This document shows, in pieces, positions 18,260 to 26,965 of a stretch of 64,000 nucleotides of DNA. The stretch is taken from positions 6,014,001 through 6,078,000 of the forward strand of contig NZ_JADOTY010000001.1 in assembly GCF_015751785.1 (NCBI RefSeq), written 5' to 3'. Under the pieces are notes generated by a model, which was not told the DNA's origin, did no database searches, and saw only the letters and a list, made by a program, of their open reading frames with translations. Position 1 is the first letter of the stretch. Each line of letters opens with the position of its first letter. The translations under genes and the position numbers were made by a program. This DNA comes from Micromonospora vinacea. GTDB taxonomy: Bacteria > Actinomycetota > Actinomycetes > Mycobacteriales > Micromonosporaceae.

Positions 18260-20646
18260 CCACCGTGCACGAGCGCGTGGACACGTTCCACGACAACGAC
18301 CAGAAGCCCGTCGGGTACGGCCGGATGCTGCGCAAGGAGGACCCGCGGTTCCTGCGCGGTCGTGGCCGGTACGTCGACGACGTCCAACTGCCCGGCATGC
18401 TGCACCTCGCGATCCTCCGGTCGCCGGTGGCGCATGCCCGGATCGTCAGCATCGACACGAGCGCCGCCGAGGCGTCGCCCGGGGTAAAGGCGGTGGTGAC
18501 CGGGGCGATGCTGGCGCAGCAGAACCTGGCCTGGATGCCGACGCTCTCCAACGACGTGCAGGCCGTGCTCGCCACCGACAAGGTGCGTTTCCAGGGCCAG
18601 GAGGTGGCGTTCGTCGTCGCCGAGGACCGGTACGCGGCCCGTGACGCGCTGGAGCTGATCGACGTCGAGTACGACGTGCTCGACCCGGTGATCGACGCAC
18701 GCCGGGCGTTGGCGCCGGACGCGCCGCTGATCCGCGACGACCTGGACGGCAAGACGAACAACCACTGTTTCGACTGGGAGACCGGCGACGAGGCGGCGAC
18801 CGAGGCGGTCTTCGCCCGCGCCGACGTGGTGGTCAGTCAGGACCTCGTCTACCCCCGGGTGCACCCGGCGCCGATGGAGACGTGTGGGGCGGTCGCCGAC
18901 TACGACGCGGTCGACGGCAAGCTGCGGCTCTGGTCGACCACCCAGGCCCCGCACGCGCACCGCACCCTCTACGCCATCGTGGCGGGCCTGCCCGAGCACA
19001 AGATCCAGGTGATCTCGCCGGACATCGGCGGCGGGTTCGGCAACAAGGTGCCGATCTATCCCGGGTACGTCTGCGCGATCGTCGCCTCGATCGTCACCGG
19101 CAAGCCGGTGAAGTGGATGGAGGACCGCTCGGAGAACCTGATCAGCACGGGGTTCGCCCGGGACTACATCATGCGCGGAGAGATCGCCGCGACCCGCGAC
19201 GGCCGGATCCTCGGCATCCGCACCAACGTGCTGGCCGACCACGGCGCGTTCAACGGCACCGCCGCCCCGGTGAAGTACCCGGCCGGCTTCTTCGGGGTCT
19301 TCACCGGCAGCTACGACATCGAGGCCGCCTACTGCAAGATGACAGCGGTCTACACCAACAAGGCGCCCGGTGGCGTCGCGTACGCCTGCTCATTCCGGAT
19401 CACCGAGGCCGTCTACCTGGTCGAGCGGATCGTCGACTGCCTCGCCGACGAACTCGGCATGGACCCGGCCGAGCTGCGGTTGAAGAACTTCATCCAGCCG
19501 GAGCAGTTCCCGTACACCACGAAGACCGGCTGGGTGTACGACTCGGGCAACTACGAGCCGACGATGCGGCTGGCGATGGAGATGGCCGGCTACGACGAGT
19601 TGCGCCGCGAGCAGGCCGAGAAGCGGGCCCGGGGCGAGCTGATGGGCATCGGCATCGCGTTCTTCACCGAGGCCGTCGGCGCCGGGCCGCGCAAGGACAT
19701 GGACATTCTCGGGCTGGGCATGGCGGATGGCTGCGAGCTGCGCGTCCACCCGACCGGAAAGGCCGTGGTACGCCTCAGCGTGCAGTCGCAGGGTCAGGGG
19801 CACGAGACGACGTTCGCGCAGATCGTCGCAGAGGAGATCGGGATTCCCCCGGCGGACATCGAGGTGCTGCACGGCGACACCGACAACACCCCGTTCGGCC
19901 TCGGCACGTACGGCAGCCGCTCGACACCCGTCTCGGGCGCCGCCGCGGCGCTGGTCGCCCGCAAGGTCCGCGACAAGGCTCGGATCATCGCCTCGGGGAT
20001 GCTGGAGGTGTCCGTCGCCGACCTGGAGTGGGAAAAGGGCGCGTTCCGCGTCGCCGGTGACCCGGGCAGGTCCGTCACCATCCAGGACATCGCCCTGCGC
20101 GCGCACGGCGCGGGTGACCTGCCCGAGGGCATCGAGGGTGGCCTGGAGGCGCAGATCTGCTACAACCCGTCGAACCTGACCTATCCGCACGGCGCGTACA
20201 TCTGCGTGGTGGACATCGATCCCGGCACGGCGCAGGTGACGGTGCGACGGTTCATCGCTGTCGACGACTGCGGCACCCGGATCAACCCGATGATCATCGA
20301 GGGGCAGGTGCACGGCGGGTTGACCGACGGCGTCGGCATGGCGCTGATGGAGATGATCGCGTTCGACGAGGACGGCAACTGCCTCGGCGCGTCCCTGATG
20401 GACTACCTGATCCCGACGTCGCTGGAGGTTCCCGACTGGGAGACCGGCTTCACCGTCACGCCATCGCCGCACCACCCGATCGGCGCGAAGGGTGTGGGCG
20501 AGTCCGCCACAGTGGGGTCGCCGCCCGCGATCGTCAACGCTGTCGTGGACGCCCTGAAGCCCTTCGGCGTCCGCCACGCCGACATGCCGCTGACGCCGTC
20601 GCGGGTCTGGGACGCGATGCGCGGCCAGGCCCGGCCGCCGATCTGA
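18256..20646 (+). CDS. coxL: form I aerobic CO dehydrogenase large (Mo-Cu) subunit
   Basis: A 796-residue catalytic subunit of the xanthine oxidase family. The active-site loop reads AYACSFR with Cys378, matching the form I signature AYxCSFR; the cysteine corresponds to the copper ligand of the [CuSMoO2] centre of Oligotropha carboxidovorans. Other cofactor motifs are GGGFGNK (residues 258-264), SQGQGHETTFAQI, GTYGSRSTP and the catalytic-glutamate motif GVGES (Glu749). The family oxidises CO with water to CO2, two protons and two electrons. The start is fixed by the ATGA overlap with coxS. The alanine at the variable position of the signature differs from the arginine of the best-known enzymes but is allowed by the consensus. 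Confidence 0.95.
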   Translation: MTTVHERVDTFHDNDQKPVGYGRMLRKEDPRFLRGRGRYVDDVQLPGMLHLAILRSPVAHARIVSIDTSAAEASPGVKAVVTGAMLAQQNLAWMPTLSNDVQAVLATDKVRFQGQEVAFVVAEDRYAARDALELIDVEYDVLDPVIDARRALAPDAPLIRDDLDGKTNNHCFDWETGDEAATEAVFARADVVVSQDLVYPRVHPAPMETCGAVADYDAVDGKLRLWSTTQAPHAHRTLYAIVAGLPEHKIQVISPDIGGGFGNKVPIYPGYVCAIVASIVTGKPVKWMEDRSENLISTGFARDYIMRGEIAATRDGRILGIRTNVLADHGAFNGTAAPVKYPAGFFGVFTGSYDIEAAYCKMTAVYTNKAPGGVAYACSFRITEAVYLVERIVDCLADELGMDPAELRLKNFIQPEQFPYTTKTGWVYDSGNYEPTMRLAMEMAGYDELRREQAEKRARGELMGIGIAFFTEAVGAGPRKDMDILGLGMADGCELRVHPTGKAVVRLSVQSQGQGHETTFAQIVAEEIGIPPADIEVLHGDTDNTPFGLGTYGSRSTPVSGAAAALVARKVRDKARIIASGMLEVSVADLEWEKGAFRVAGDPGRSVTIQDIALRAHGAGDLPEGIEGGLEAQICYNPSNLTYPHGAYICVVDIDPGTAQVTVRRFIAVDDCGTRINPMIIEGQVHGGLTDGVGMALMEMIAFDEDGNCLGASLMDYLIPTSLEVPDWETGFTVTPSPHHPIGAKGVGESATVGSPPAIVNAVVDALKPFGVRHADMPLTPSRVWDAMRGQARPPI

Positions 20647-20656
20647 GGAGCCGAGG

Positions 20657-21523
20657 ATGACCACCATCGCCGAACGCGCCCGGGAGTTGACCGTCACCCG
20701 GGAACCGTTCGTCCACGCCACAGTGGTCCGCGCGCAGGACCCGACGTCGGCCCGACCGGGTGACGACGCGGTGATCCGGTCCGACGGCTCGATCGAGGGC
20801 TTCGTGGGCGGGGTGTGTGCGGAGAGTTCGGTGCGGGCCGCCGCCCTCGACGCGCTGCGCGACGGCACCGCCCTGCTGCTGCGGGTGCTGCCGGAGGGCG
20901 CGACCCCGTTCCCGGAGACGCCGGGGGCGCGGGTGGTGGTCAACCCGTGCCACTCCGGTGGGGCGATCGAGGTCTTCCTCCGGCCGGTGCTGCCGACCCC
21001 GGCACTGCGCGTGGTCGGCGACACCCCGATCAGCGCTGCCGTGGCGACCCTCGCCGCGTTCCTCGACTTCGACGTCGTCGCGGCCGACGACAGCACCGGT
21101 TGCACCGCTGTGGTGGTGGCCGGGTTGGGCAAGGGCGAGCCGGAGGCGATCCGGGCCGCGCTCGACGCCGGCGTCGGGTTCATCGCGCTGGTGGCCAGCG
21201 GCAAGCGTGGCGCAGCTCTGCTCGACGAACTGGGTTTGACCGACGCGGAACGCGCCCGCGTCCACACCCCCGCCGGGTTGGAGATAGGCGCGCGGACGCC
21301 AGCGGAGATCGCTCTGGCGATCATGGGTGAGGTGGTCCGGGCCATCCGGGTGGACGGACTGGCCCCCGCCTCCGGCGCGCCCGCCGCCCGACCGCAGCAG
21401 GCCGTCGACCCGGTGTGCGGGATGACAGTGCTGGTGGGGGCGGAGACCCCGCACGCGCGCGTGGACGGGCAGGACTTCTGGTTCTGCTGCGCCGGCTGCC
21501 TCGCGAGTTACACGGCGGCGTGA
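20657..21523 (+). CDS. CoxF-like XdhC-family accessory protein fused to a YHS-type metal-binding domain
   Basis: A 288-residue protein. Residues about 15-120 resemble the XdhC_CoxI domain (AVIRSDGSIEGFVGGVCAESSV) and 125-235 the Rossmann XdhC_C domain (GAALLDELGL, then LEIGARTPAEIALAIMGEV). The last 45 residues form a separate module, DPVCGMTV ... FWFCCAGCLASY, resembling the YHS/TRASH-type domain of metal transporters, with four cysteines. It begins 10 bp after coxL with GAGGA upstream of the ATG. In Oligotropha CoxF is needed for copper insertion into CO dehydrogenase; a copper-handling role for the extra module is inferred. Confidence 0.82.
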   Translation: MTTIAERARELTVTREPFVHATVVRAQDPTSARPGDDAVIRSDGSIEGFVGGVCAESSVRAAALDALRDGTALLLRVLPEGATPFPETPGARVVVNPCHSGGAIEVFLRPVLPTPALRVVGDTPISAAVATLAAFLDFDVVAADDSTGCTAVVVAGLGKGEPEAIRAALDAGVGFIALVASGKRGAALLDELGLTDAERARVHTPAGLEIGARTPAEIALAIMGEVVRAIRVDGLAPASGAPAARPQQAVDPVCGMTVLVGAETPHARVDGQDFWFCCAGCLASYTAA

Positions 21524-21526
21524 CAG

Positions 21527-22102
21527 GTGTTCCTGACCGGCGTGGTGCTCGCCGCGGGCGCATCGGTGCGACTCGGCGAGGCCAAGCAACTGCTCCCGTA
21601 CCGGGGGCGGACGCTGCTCGACGCCACCCTCGACCTGGCCCGCTCGTGCGGCTTCGACCAGTTGCTCGTCACAGTGGGCGGCGCGGCGGGCGACATCCGC
21701 GACCGGGTGGACCTGACCGGGTGCCAGGTCGTGCAGAACCCGGCGTTCAGCACCGGCTGCGGGTCGTCGGTGCGCATCGCCGCGCGCGCGGTGGACCCGC
21801 GCGCCGACGCGCTCGTGCTGCTCCTCGGCGACCAGCCCGGCGTCCGCGCCGTGGACGTCCGCCGGGTCGCCGCGGCGACCACCCCGCTGGCCGTGTGCCG
21901 GTACGCGGACGGCCTGGGCCATCCCTTCCGCTTCGGCCGAGAGGTGCTGCCCGAGTTGTACGACCTGCACGGCGACAAGGCCGTCTGGAAGCTGCTGCAC
22001 TCCGGACGCCATCCGGTGACCGAGGTGACAGTCGACGGGCCGGTGCCGATCGACGTGGACACCCGGGCCGACTACGAGCGCCTGCTGGCGGGCGACGCAT
22101 GA
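21527..22102 (+). CDS. MobA-like molybdenum cofactor nucleotidyltransferase (MocA type)
   Basis: A 191-residue NTP-transferase-fold protein starting at GTG 21527, three bases after the previous stop. The nucleotide-binding signature LAAGASVRLGEAKQLLPY is clear, followed by QNPAFSTGCGSSVRIA and the metal-binding LLGDQPG. In molybdenum hydroxylase clusters this family makes the cytosine dinucleotide form (MCD) of the cofactor, which is the form found in CO dehydrogenase. Its place between coxF-like and coxD supports that role. No separate ribosome binding site is visible, suggesting coupled translation. Confidence 0.88.
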   Translation: MFLTGVVLAAGASVRLGEAKQLLPYRGRTLLDATLDLARSCGFDQLLVTVGGAAGDIRDRVDLTGCQVVQNPAFSTGCGSSVRIAARAVDPRADALVLLLGDQPGVRAVDVRRVAAATTPLAVCRYADGLGHPFRFGREVLPELYDLHGDKAVWKLLHSGRHPVTEVTVDGPVPIDVDTRADYERLLAGDA

Positions 22103-22968
22103 AGGACGCCCAGGCCGTCCGGCACCGCCTCGACGCCGTCGACTACCTGGTCGACGACGGCATGGCCATGGCCCTGTTCCTGGCCCTGCGCCTCGGTCGG
22201 CCCCTGCTGCTGGAGGGCGAGCCGGGAGTCGGCAAGACCGCCGCCGCGAAGGCGTTGGCCCGCGCGCTGGAGACACCGCTGATCCGGTTGCAGTGCTACG
22301 AGGGGCTCACCGCCAGCGAGGCGCTCTACGAGTGGAACTACCAGCGGCAACTGCTGGCGATCCGACTCGCCGAGGCACACCACACGCGGCTCAGCGACGC
22401 CGACCTGTTCAGCGCTGAGTACCTCCAGGAACGGCCGATCCTGCGGGCCGTACGCCACAGTGGGCCGGTCCCGCCGGTGCTGCTGATCGACGAGATCGAC
22501 CGGGCCGACGACGAGTTCGAGGCGCTGCTGTTCGAGTTCCTCGGCGAGGCCGGCATCACGGTCCCCGAACTCGGCACCTTCACCGCCCGCACCCCACCGG
22601 TCGTGGTGCTCACCTCCAACCGCAGCCGGGAACTGCACGACGCGCTGCGCCGCCGTTGCCTGTACCACTGGATCGACTTCCCCGAGCCGGCCCGCGCCGT
22701 GGAGATCGTCCGCCGGGCCGTACCGGGCGCGACCGAACCGCTGATCCAGACGGCCGTGCAGTTCATCGGCGGCGTACGCCACCGGGAGTTGGAGAAGGCG
22801 CCCGGGATGGCGGAGACCATCGACTGGGTGGGCGCGCTGTCCGTGCTGGGCGTCACCGACCTGGCCGCCGACGGCGTGGCGCACACCGTCGGCACCATCG
22901 CCAAGACCCCCGACGACCGCGCCGTGGTCGCCGCCGCGCTCGGCGCCTACCAGGAGAGTCAGCCATGA
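22099..22968 (+). CDS. coxD: MoxR-type AAA+ ATPase of the CO dehydrogenase cluster
   Basis: A 289-residue AAA+ protein with Walker A GEPGVGKTAAAK, Walker B LLIDEIDRAD, sensor 1 VLTSNRSRELHDALRRRC and an arginine-rich helix after it. In Oligotropha CoxD is an ATPase chaperone that sulfurates the apo-enzyme's molybdenum site. It overlaps both the preceding (ATGA 22099-22102) and following (ATGA 22965-22968) genes. It is expected to work with the VWA-domain protein CoxE, as MoxR ATPases usually do. Confidence 0.92.
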   Translation: MKDAQAVRHRLDAVDYLVDDGMAMALFLALRLGRPLLLEGEPGVGKTAAAKALARALETPLIRLQCYEGLTASEALYEWNYQRQLLAIRLAEAHHTRLSDADLFSAEYLQERPILRAVRHSGPVPPVLLIDEIDRADDEFEALLFEFLGEAGITVPELGTFTARTPPVVVLTSNRSRELHDALRRRCLYHWIDFPEPARAVEIVRRAVPGATEPLIQTAVQFIGGVRHRELEKAPGMAETIDWVGALSVLGVTDLAADGVAHTVGTIAKTPDDRAVVAAALGAYQESQP

Positions 22969-23861
22969 AGATCACCAACGAGTTCGCTGTCACCGTCCCG
23001 ATCGAACGGGCCTGGGCGGTGCTCACCGACCTTGAAGGGCTCGCGCCGTGCCTGCCGGGCGCCCAGCTGACCGGCGTCGACGGCGACGTCTACCAGGGCC
23101 GGGTGCGGGTGAAGGTCGGCCCGGTCGTCTCGGAGTTCGCGGGCACGGCTCGGTTCGTCGAGAAGGACGACGCGGCGCACCGCGGGGTGATCGACGCGAA
23201 GGGCCGGGACGCCCGCTCGACCGGCACCGCGTCCGCGCTGGTCACCGCTCACCTGCGGCCGGACGGCGACCGGACGCTGGTCAGTGTGGACACCGATCTG
23301 AAGATCTCCGGCAAGCTGGCCCAGTTCGGCAGCGGCATGATCAAGGAGGTGTCGGGCAAGCTGCTGGCCCAGTTCGTCGCCAACCTGGAGGCCAAGCTGG
23401 CCGCCGAACCGCCGGCCCCGCACCCGAACGCCGACCCCGTGGCGGCCACGTCCGCCGCGCAACCCGAGCCAACCCCGGCGACGTCCGAGTCAACCCCGGC
23501 GGCGTCCGCCGCGCCACCCGAGCCGACTCCGGCCGCGTCCGCCACGGCGGTCGCGACCACGCCCAGCACCGCCGCCGTCGCACCCTCGCCCGTCGAGCCG
23601 TCACCGGTCACCCCGTCACCCGACGGAACGTCGTCGGTCTCGCCACGACCCGCTTCGCCGCCGCCGGTCGCGCCGACCGCCGTCGGAGCGTCGGCCGTTG
23701 AGCCGTCGGCCGACGGCGTGCGTGTTGCGCCGACTGCCGAGCCGGAGGCGCTCGACCTGCTCAGCATCGCCGGCGGGTCGGTCACCAAACGCCTCGTACC
23801 GGTGCTCGTGGGTCTTGTCGCGGTCGGCGCGGTGATCACCTGGTTGGTCGCGCGCCGGTGA
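22965..23861 (+). CDS. coxG: CoxG: SRPBCC-domain membrane-tethering protein of CO dehydrogenase
   Basis: A 298-residue protein in three parts: an SRPBCC/START-like domain at residues 1-145 (FAVTVPIERAWAVLTDLEGLAPCLPGA in part, LKISGKLAQFGSGMIKEVSGKLL), a long low-complexity linker of about 120 residues rich in Pro, Thr, Ser and Ala (repeats of EPTPA), and a final transmembrane helix (RLVPVLVGLVAVGAVITWL) with a basic end. CoxG proteins dock CO dehydrogenase to the membrane, and the mycobacterial homologue is reported to carry menaquinone. The flexible linker suits that shuttle role. Confidence 0.9.
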   Translation: MKITNEFAVTVPIERAWAVLTDLEGLAPCLPGAQLTGVDGDVYQGRVRVKVGPVVSEFAGTARFVEKDDAAHRGVIDAKGRDARSTGTASALVTAHLRPDGDRTLVSVDTDLKISGKLAQFGSGMIKEVSGKLLAQFVANLEAKLAAEPPAPHPNADPVAATSAAQPEPTPATSESTPAASAAPPEPTPAASATAVATTPSTAAVAPSPVEPSPVTPSPDGTSSVSPRPASPPPVAPTAVGASAVEPSADGVRVAPTAEPEALDLLSIAGGSVTKRLVPVLVGLVAVGAVITWLVARR

Positions 23862-25096
23862 GCCCGGTCGTGCTGCGTGGCGTCGACCGGGCCGCGTTCG
23901 CTGTGGCGCTCGCCGGGCGGCTGCGCCGAGCCGGCGTCCCGTGCGGGCTGACCACCGTCGACGACTTCGTCCGGGCCCTCGCCGCCAGCCCGCCCGACTC
24001 GATGTCGTCGCTCTACTGGACCGCCCGGATCAGCCTGGTGCGACGGCACACCGACGTGCCCGCGTTCGACCAGATCTTCGCGGCGATCTTCGCGGATCCC
24101 CCACCGTTGCCCCGGTCGCGTCGGTCCGCCCCCCGGACCGACGGCCACGACGACGTGTACGTCCGGGTACCGGCCGACACCGACGAGGCGGGGTCGGGCG
24201 GCGGCCTGCCGTGGGCGACAGTGCCGCCTGCGGTCGCGGAGTCATCCCCACACGACACCGCGCTGCGACTGCCCGAGCGGCGCCCGAGCGCCCACACCGG
24301 GCCCGCCGACCGTCCGTTCGACGAACTCGACGCCGTGCAGGTCACGCAACTCGGCGACGCCCTGCGCGCGGCCGTCGCTGGCTGGCCGACCCGACGCACC
24401 CGGCGGCACACCGTCGGCTCGGCCGGTGCCCGAATCGCGTTGCGGGCCACCATCGCCCGGGCCCGGCGCACCGGCTGGGAGCCCGTCGAGGTCGTCCGCG
24501 CGCGCCCGGTACGACGGCCCCGCCGTGTCGTGCTGCTCTGTGACGTCAGCGAGTCGATGCGGACGCAGGCGACCGCGTACCTGCATCTGATGCGAGCGTT
24601 CGCGGTGGTCGCCGACGCTGAGGTGTTCGCGTTCGCCACGACGCTGACCCGGCTCACAGTGGTGCTCCGGCACACCTCGGCGGCCGAGGCGGTCGCGCAG
24701 GCCAGCGTCGCCGTGACCGACCGGTACGGGGGCACCCGGATCGCCACGAACCTGCGGGCCCTGCTCACCTCCCACCACGCGGAGGCCGTCCGCGGGGCGG
24801 TGGTGGTGATCGGGTCGGACGGCTGGGACAGCGATCCCCCCGCCGACCTGGCGGCGGTGATGGCCCGGCTGAGCCGCCGCGCGTACCGGGTCGTCTGGTT
24901 GAATCCCCGCGCCGGCGCACCCGGCTTCGCCCCCCGGGTCGGCGGCATGGCCGCCGCACTCCCCTACTGCGACCGGATGCTGCCGGCCGGCACCTTCCAG
25001 GATCTGCTGGTCGTCGCCCGTCAGCTCCAGAGCGTCACGTGCACCGACGGCCGGAAGTGGCCGACGCTGACGCCCGCGCCGCGCATCATCGCCTGA
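23858..25096 (+). CDS. coxE: CoxE: VWA-domain CO dehydrogenase maturation protein
   Basis: A 412-residue protein starting at a GTG that overlaps the coxG stop (GTGA). The carboxyl half is a CoxE-type von Willebrand A domain with an intact metal-ion site: DVSESM for the DxSxS motif, GGTRIATNL for the threonine loop and GSDGWDSD. The amino-terminal half is mostly helical and polar. CoxE acts with CoxD in inserting copper into the [MoO2S] precursor. The last 25 codons overlap the 3' end of the convergent LysR gene by 76 bp. Confidence 0.9.
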   Translation: MSPVVLRGVDRAAFAVALAGRLRRAGVPCGLTTVDDFVRALAASPPDSMSSLYWTARISLVRRHTDVPAFDQIFAAIFADPPPLPRSRRSAPRTDGHDDVYVRVPADTDEAGSGGGLPWATVPPAVAESSPHDTALRLPERRPSAHTGPADRPFDELDAVQVTQLGDALRAAVAGWPTRRTRRHTVGSAGARIALRATIARARRTGWEPVEVVRARPVRRPRRVVLLCDVSESMRTQATAYLHLMRAFAVVADAEVFAFATTLTRLTVVLRHTSAAEAVAQASVAVTDRYGGTRIATNLRALLTSHHAEAVRGAVVVIGSDGWDSDPPADLAAVMARLSRRAYRVVWLNPRAGAPGFAPRVGGMAAALPYCDRMLPAGTFQDLLVVARQLQSVTCTDGRKWPTLTPAPRIIA

Positions 25097-25977
25097 ATCG
25101 CCCGCGGCGTCGACGAGAATCGCGACAGCTCCTCGGCGGCCGACATCGAACCGGGGGTGGCGAGCACCTGTGCGTGCCACACCGCCTCCGTGGTCGCGTG
25201 CGGTCCCACCACCTGCGCGAGCTGGCCCTGGCGGACGTCCGGCGCGACGGTGAACGCCAGGGCTGGTGCCACCCCCTTGCCCCGCTTGGCCTCGCCCAGC
25301 GCGGCCGCGTGGCTCTGGAAGATCTGCTGCCGCTCGTCCGGTACGGCCAGCCGGCGCAGCAGCGCCGGGACCGCGCCCCACTCGGTGGCGGCCGACGGCC
25401 CGAGCAGCCAGGTCTGCTCCCGCAGCTGCCCCGGGGACGCCGCCAGGCCGGCCAGTGGGTGGCCCGGACCGACGGCGATCACGAGCCGGTAGTTCATCAC
25501 GGGCCGGCAGCCGATGGCGCTGTCGACGATCGACGGCTGTGGCCCGATCGCGATGTCCGCGGCGCGGGTCAACAACAGCGACCCGAACGACCCCGGGTTG
25601 CGCACGCTCAACTCGACGTCGAGGTCGGCGGCCCGCTTCGCGAAGAGTTCGATCAGCCCTGGCGCGGCGAACTCGGCGAACAGGCTCGACGCGGCGACCC
25701 GCAGCAACCGTCGGCCTCGCTTCGCGGCGCTGACCTCCAGCATGGTGCGGTCCTGAAGACCCAGCAGTTCCGCCGCGCGACTGGCCAGCCGCAGCCCACC
25801 CGGGGTGAACGCGAGTCCCGCCGCCGTCCGGGCGAAGAGCTTGTCGCCGAACTCCTTGCGCAGCTGGGCGATGTGCAGCGACACCGCCGACTCGGAGACC
25901 TGAAGCTCGGCGGCGGCCTGCTTGACCGAGCCCAACCGGACCACGGCGACGTACGCGCGCAGCTGCGTCGGGGTCAT
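25021..25977 (-). CDS. LysR-family transcriptional regulator next to the cox cluster
   Basis: A 318-residue LysR protein: the amino-terminal winged helix begins TPTQLRAYVAVVRLGSVKQAAAELQVSESAVSLHI, given here for its residues QLRAYVAVV and SESAVSLHI, with the effector-binding domain from about residue 90. LysR regulators need a small-molecule coinducer. Start ATG 25977 was chosen because the helix-turn-helix begins a few residues later; an extension to 26040 adds sequence without homology. It converges on coxE with 76 bp of overlap, and the most likely target is the cox operon or its own gene. Not a typical CbbR by any motif seen. Confidence 0.85.
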   Translation of the reverse strand: MTPTQLRAYVAVVRLGSVKQAAAELQVSESAVSLHIAQLRKEFGDKLFARTAAGLAFTPGGLRLASRAAELLGLQDRTMLEVSAAKRGRRLLRVAASSLFAEFAAPGLIELFAKRAADLDVELSVRNPGSFGSLLLTRAADIAIGPQPSIVDSAIGCRPVMNYRLVIAVGPGHPLAGLAASPGQLREQTWLLGPSAATEWGAVPALLRRLAVPDERQQIFQSHAAALGEAKRGKGVAPALAFTVAPDVRQGQLAQVVGPHATTEAVWHAQVLATPGSMSAAEELSRFSSTPRAIQAMMRGAGVSVGHFRPSVHVTLWS

Positions 25978-26130
25978 CGGCGTCACCCACTTCCCCGCGA
26001 TCGCGTGGCTCGGCTCGGCGTCGAGACGAACGTCGATCATCCCCCGCTGCGCCGTCCCACCACCAGCAGCCGATCATCTGATCGTCGCCGCTCGGCTGCG
26101 GCCGCGACCGGGCGGCGACGAGTGCCGAGG

Positions 26131-26931
26131 TCAGCTGTCGGTGCTGACCGCCTGGTGTCCGGACACGCAGTACACGTCGCCGGAGTTCGCGGCGTGCGGC
26201 AGGTCGTGCAGGTGCGTCGCCAGGTCGGTCGCGGGCATCCAACGGTGGAAGGTCATCGACTTGTCGTCGCCCAACGCGACGTCGAAGCCGTCGAAGCCGA
26301 GCGCGGTCAGGCGGTCGAGACACCGGTCGGCGACCGCACGCGCGATGGTGGTGAACTCGAACGACAGCGCGGGCAGTGGGCGGCTCAGGCCGGCCAGCAC
26401 CTCGTCCTCGAAACCCTCAACGTCGATCTTGGCGAAGGTCGGCACGCCGTACGTCTCGATCAGCGCGTCGACGGTGACCACCGGAACCTCGATGTCGGCA
26501 TCCCACACCTCGCTCTCCCACCCGCCCGCGCCCTTCGCCGCCCGCACGAAGTCGGGCGAGGCGGTCGACACGGTGGGGTTGGCGGAGTTGACGTGCAAGC
26601 GGGTGCGCCCCGGCCGCGCGCCACACGCGGCGTCGACCACTGTCACCTGGTTGTCGTCGGCGTAGATCGCCCGCAGGGCACGCAGGCACAGCGGCTGCGG
26701 TTCCACGGCGACGACCCGGGCGCCGAGGCGACGGAAACTGCCGATGTGGTCGCCCACGTGCGAGCCGATGTCGAAGACGAGGTCCCCGCTGCTGACGAAG
26801 CGGGAGTAGAAGGCGTCCATCCTCGCGTCCCGCTCGGGATCGCCGTAGTAGACGTCCAGCGAGCGGTGCAGCAGGGACAGGGCCGGATCGGTCCGGAGCG
26901 CGGCGATCCTGGTTTCGGTGGTAGCCGTCAT
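26131..26931 (-). CDS. FkbM-family methyltransferase
   Basis: A 266-residue SAM-dependent methyltransferase. Motif I is VFDIGSHVGDHIGSF, the acidic loop is RVVAVEPQPLCLRAL, and the FkbM hallmark is FAKIDVEGFEDEVL, followed by ALSFEFTT. Members O-methylate hydroxyls of polyketides or sugars. It is the last gene of a likely three-gene operon behind the sulfatase-like gene (34-bp gap), so a target in a cell-envelope polymer or glycan is inferred. No signal peptide, so it acts in the cytoplasm. Confidence 0.88.
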   Translation of the reverse strand: MTATTETRIAALRTDPALSLLHRSLDVYYGDPERDARMDAFYSRFVSSGDLVFDIGSHVGDHIGSFRRLGARVVAVEPQPLCLRALRAIYADDNQVTVVDAACGARPGRTRLHVNSANPTVSTASPDFVRAAKGAGGWESEVWDADIEVPVVTVDALIETYGVPTFAKIDVEGFEDEVLAGLSRPLPALSFEFTTIARAVADRCLDRLTALGFDGFDVALGDDKSMTFHRWMPATDLATHLHDLPHAANSGDVYCVSGHQAVSTDS

Positions 26932-26965
26932 CTGTCTGGGTCCAGTCCGTGGGAGGTGGCCGGGG

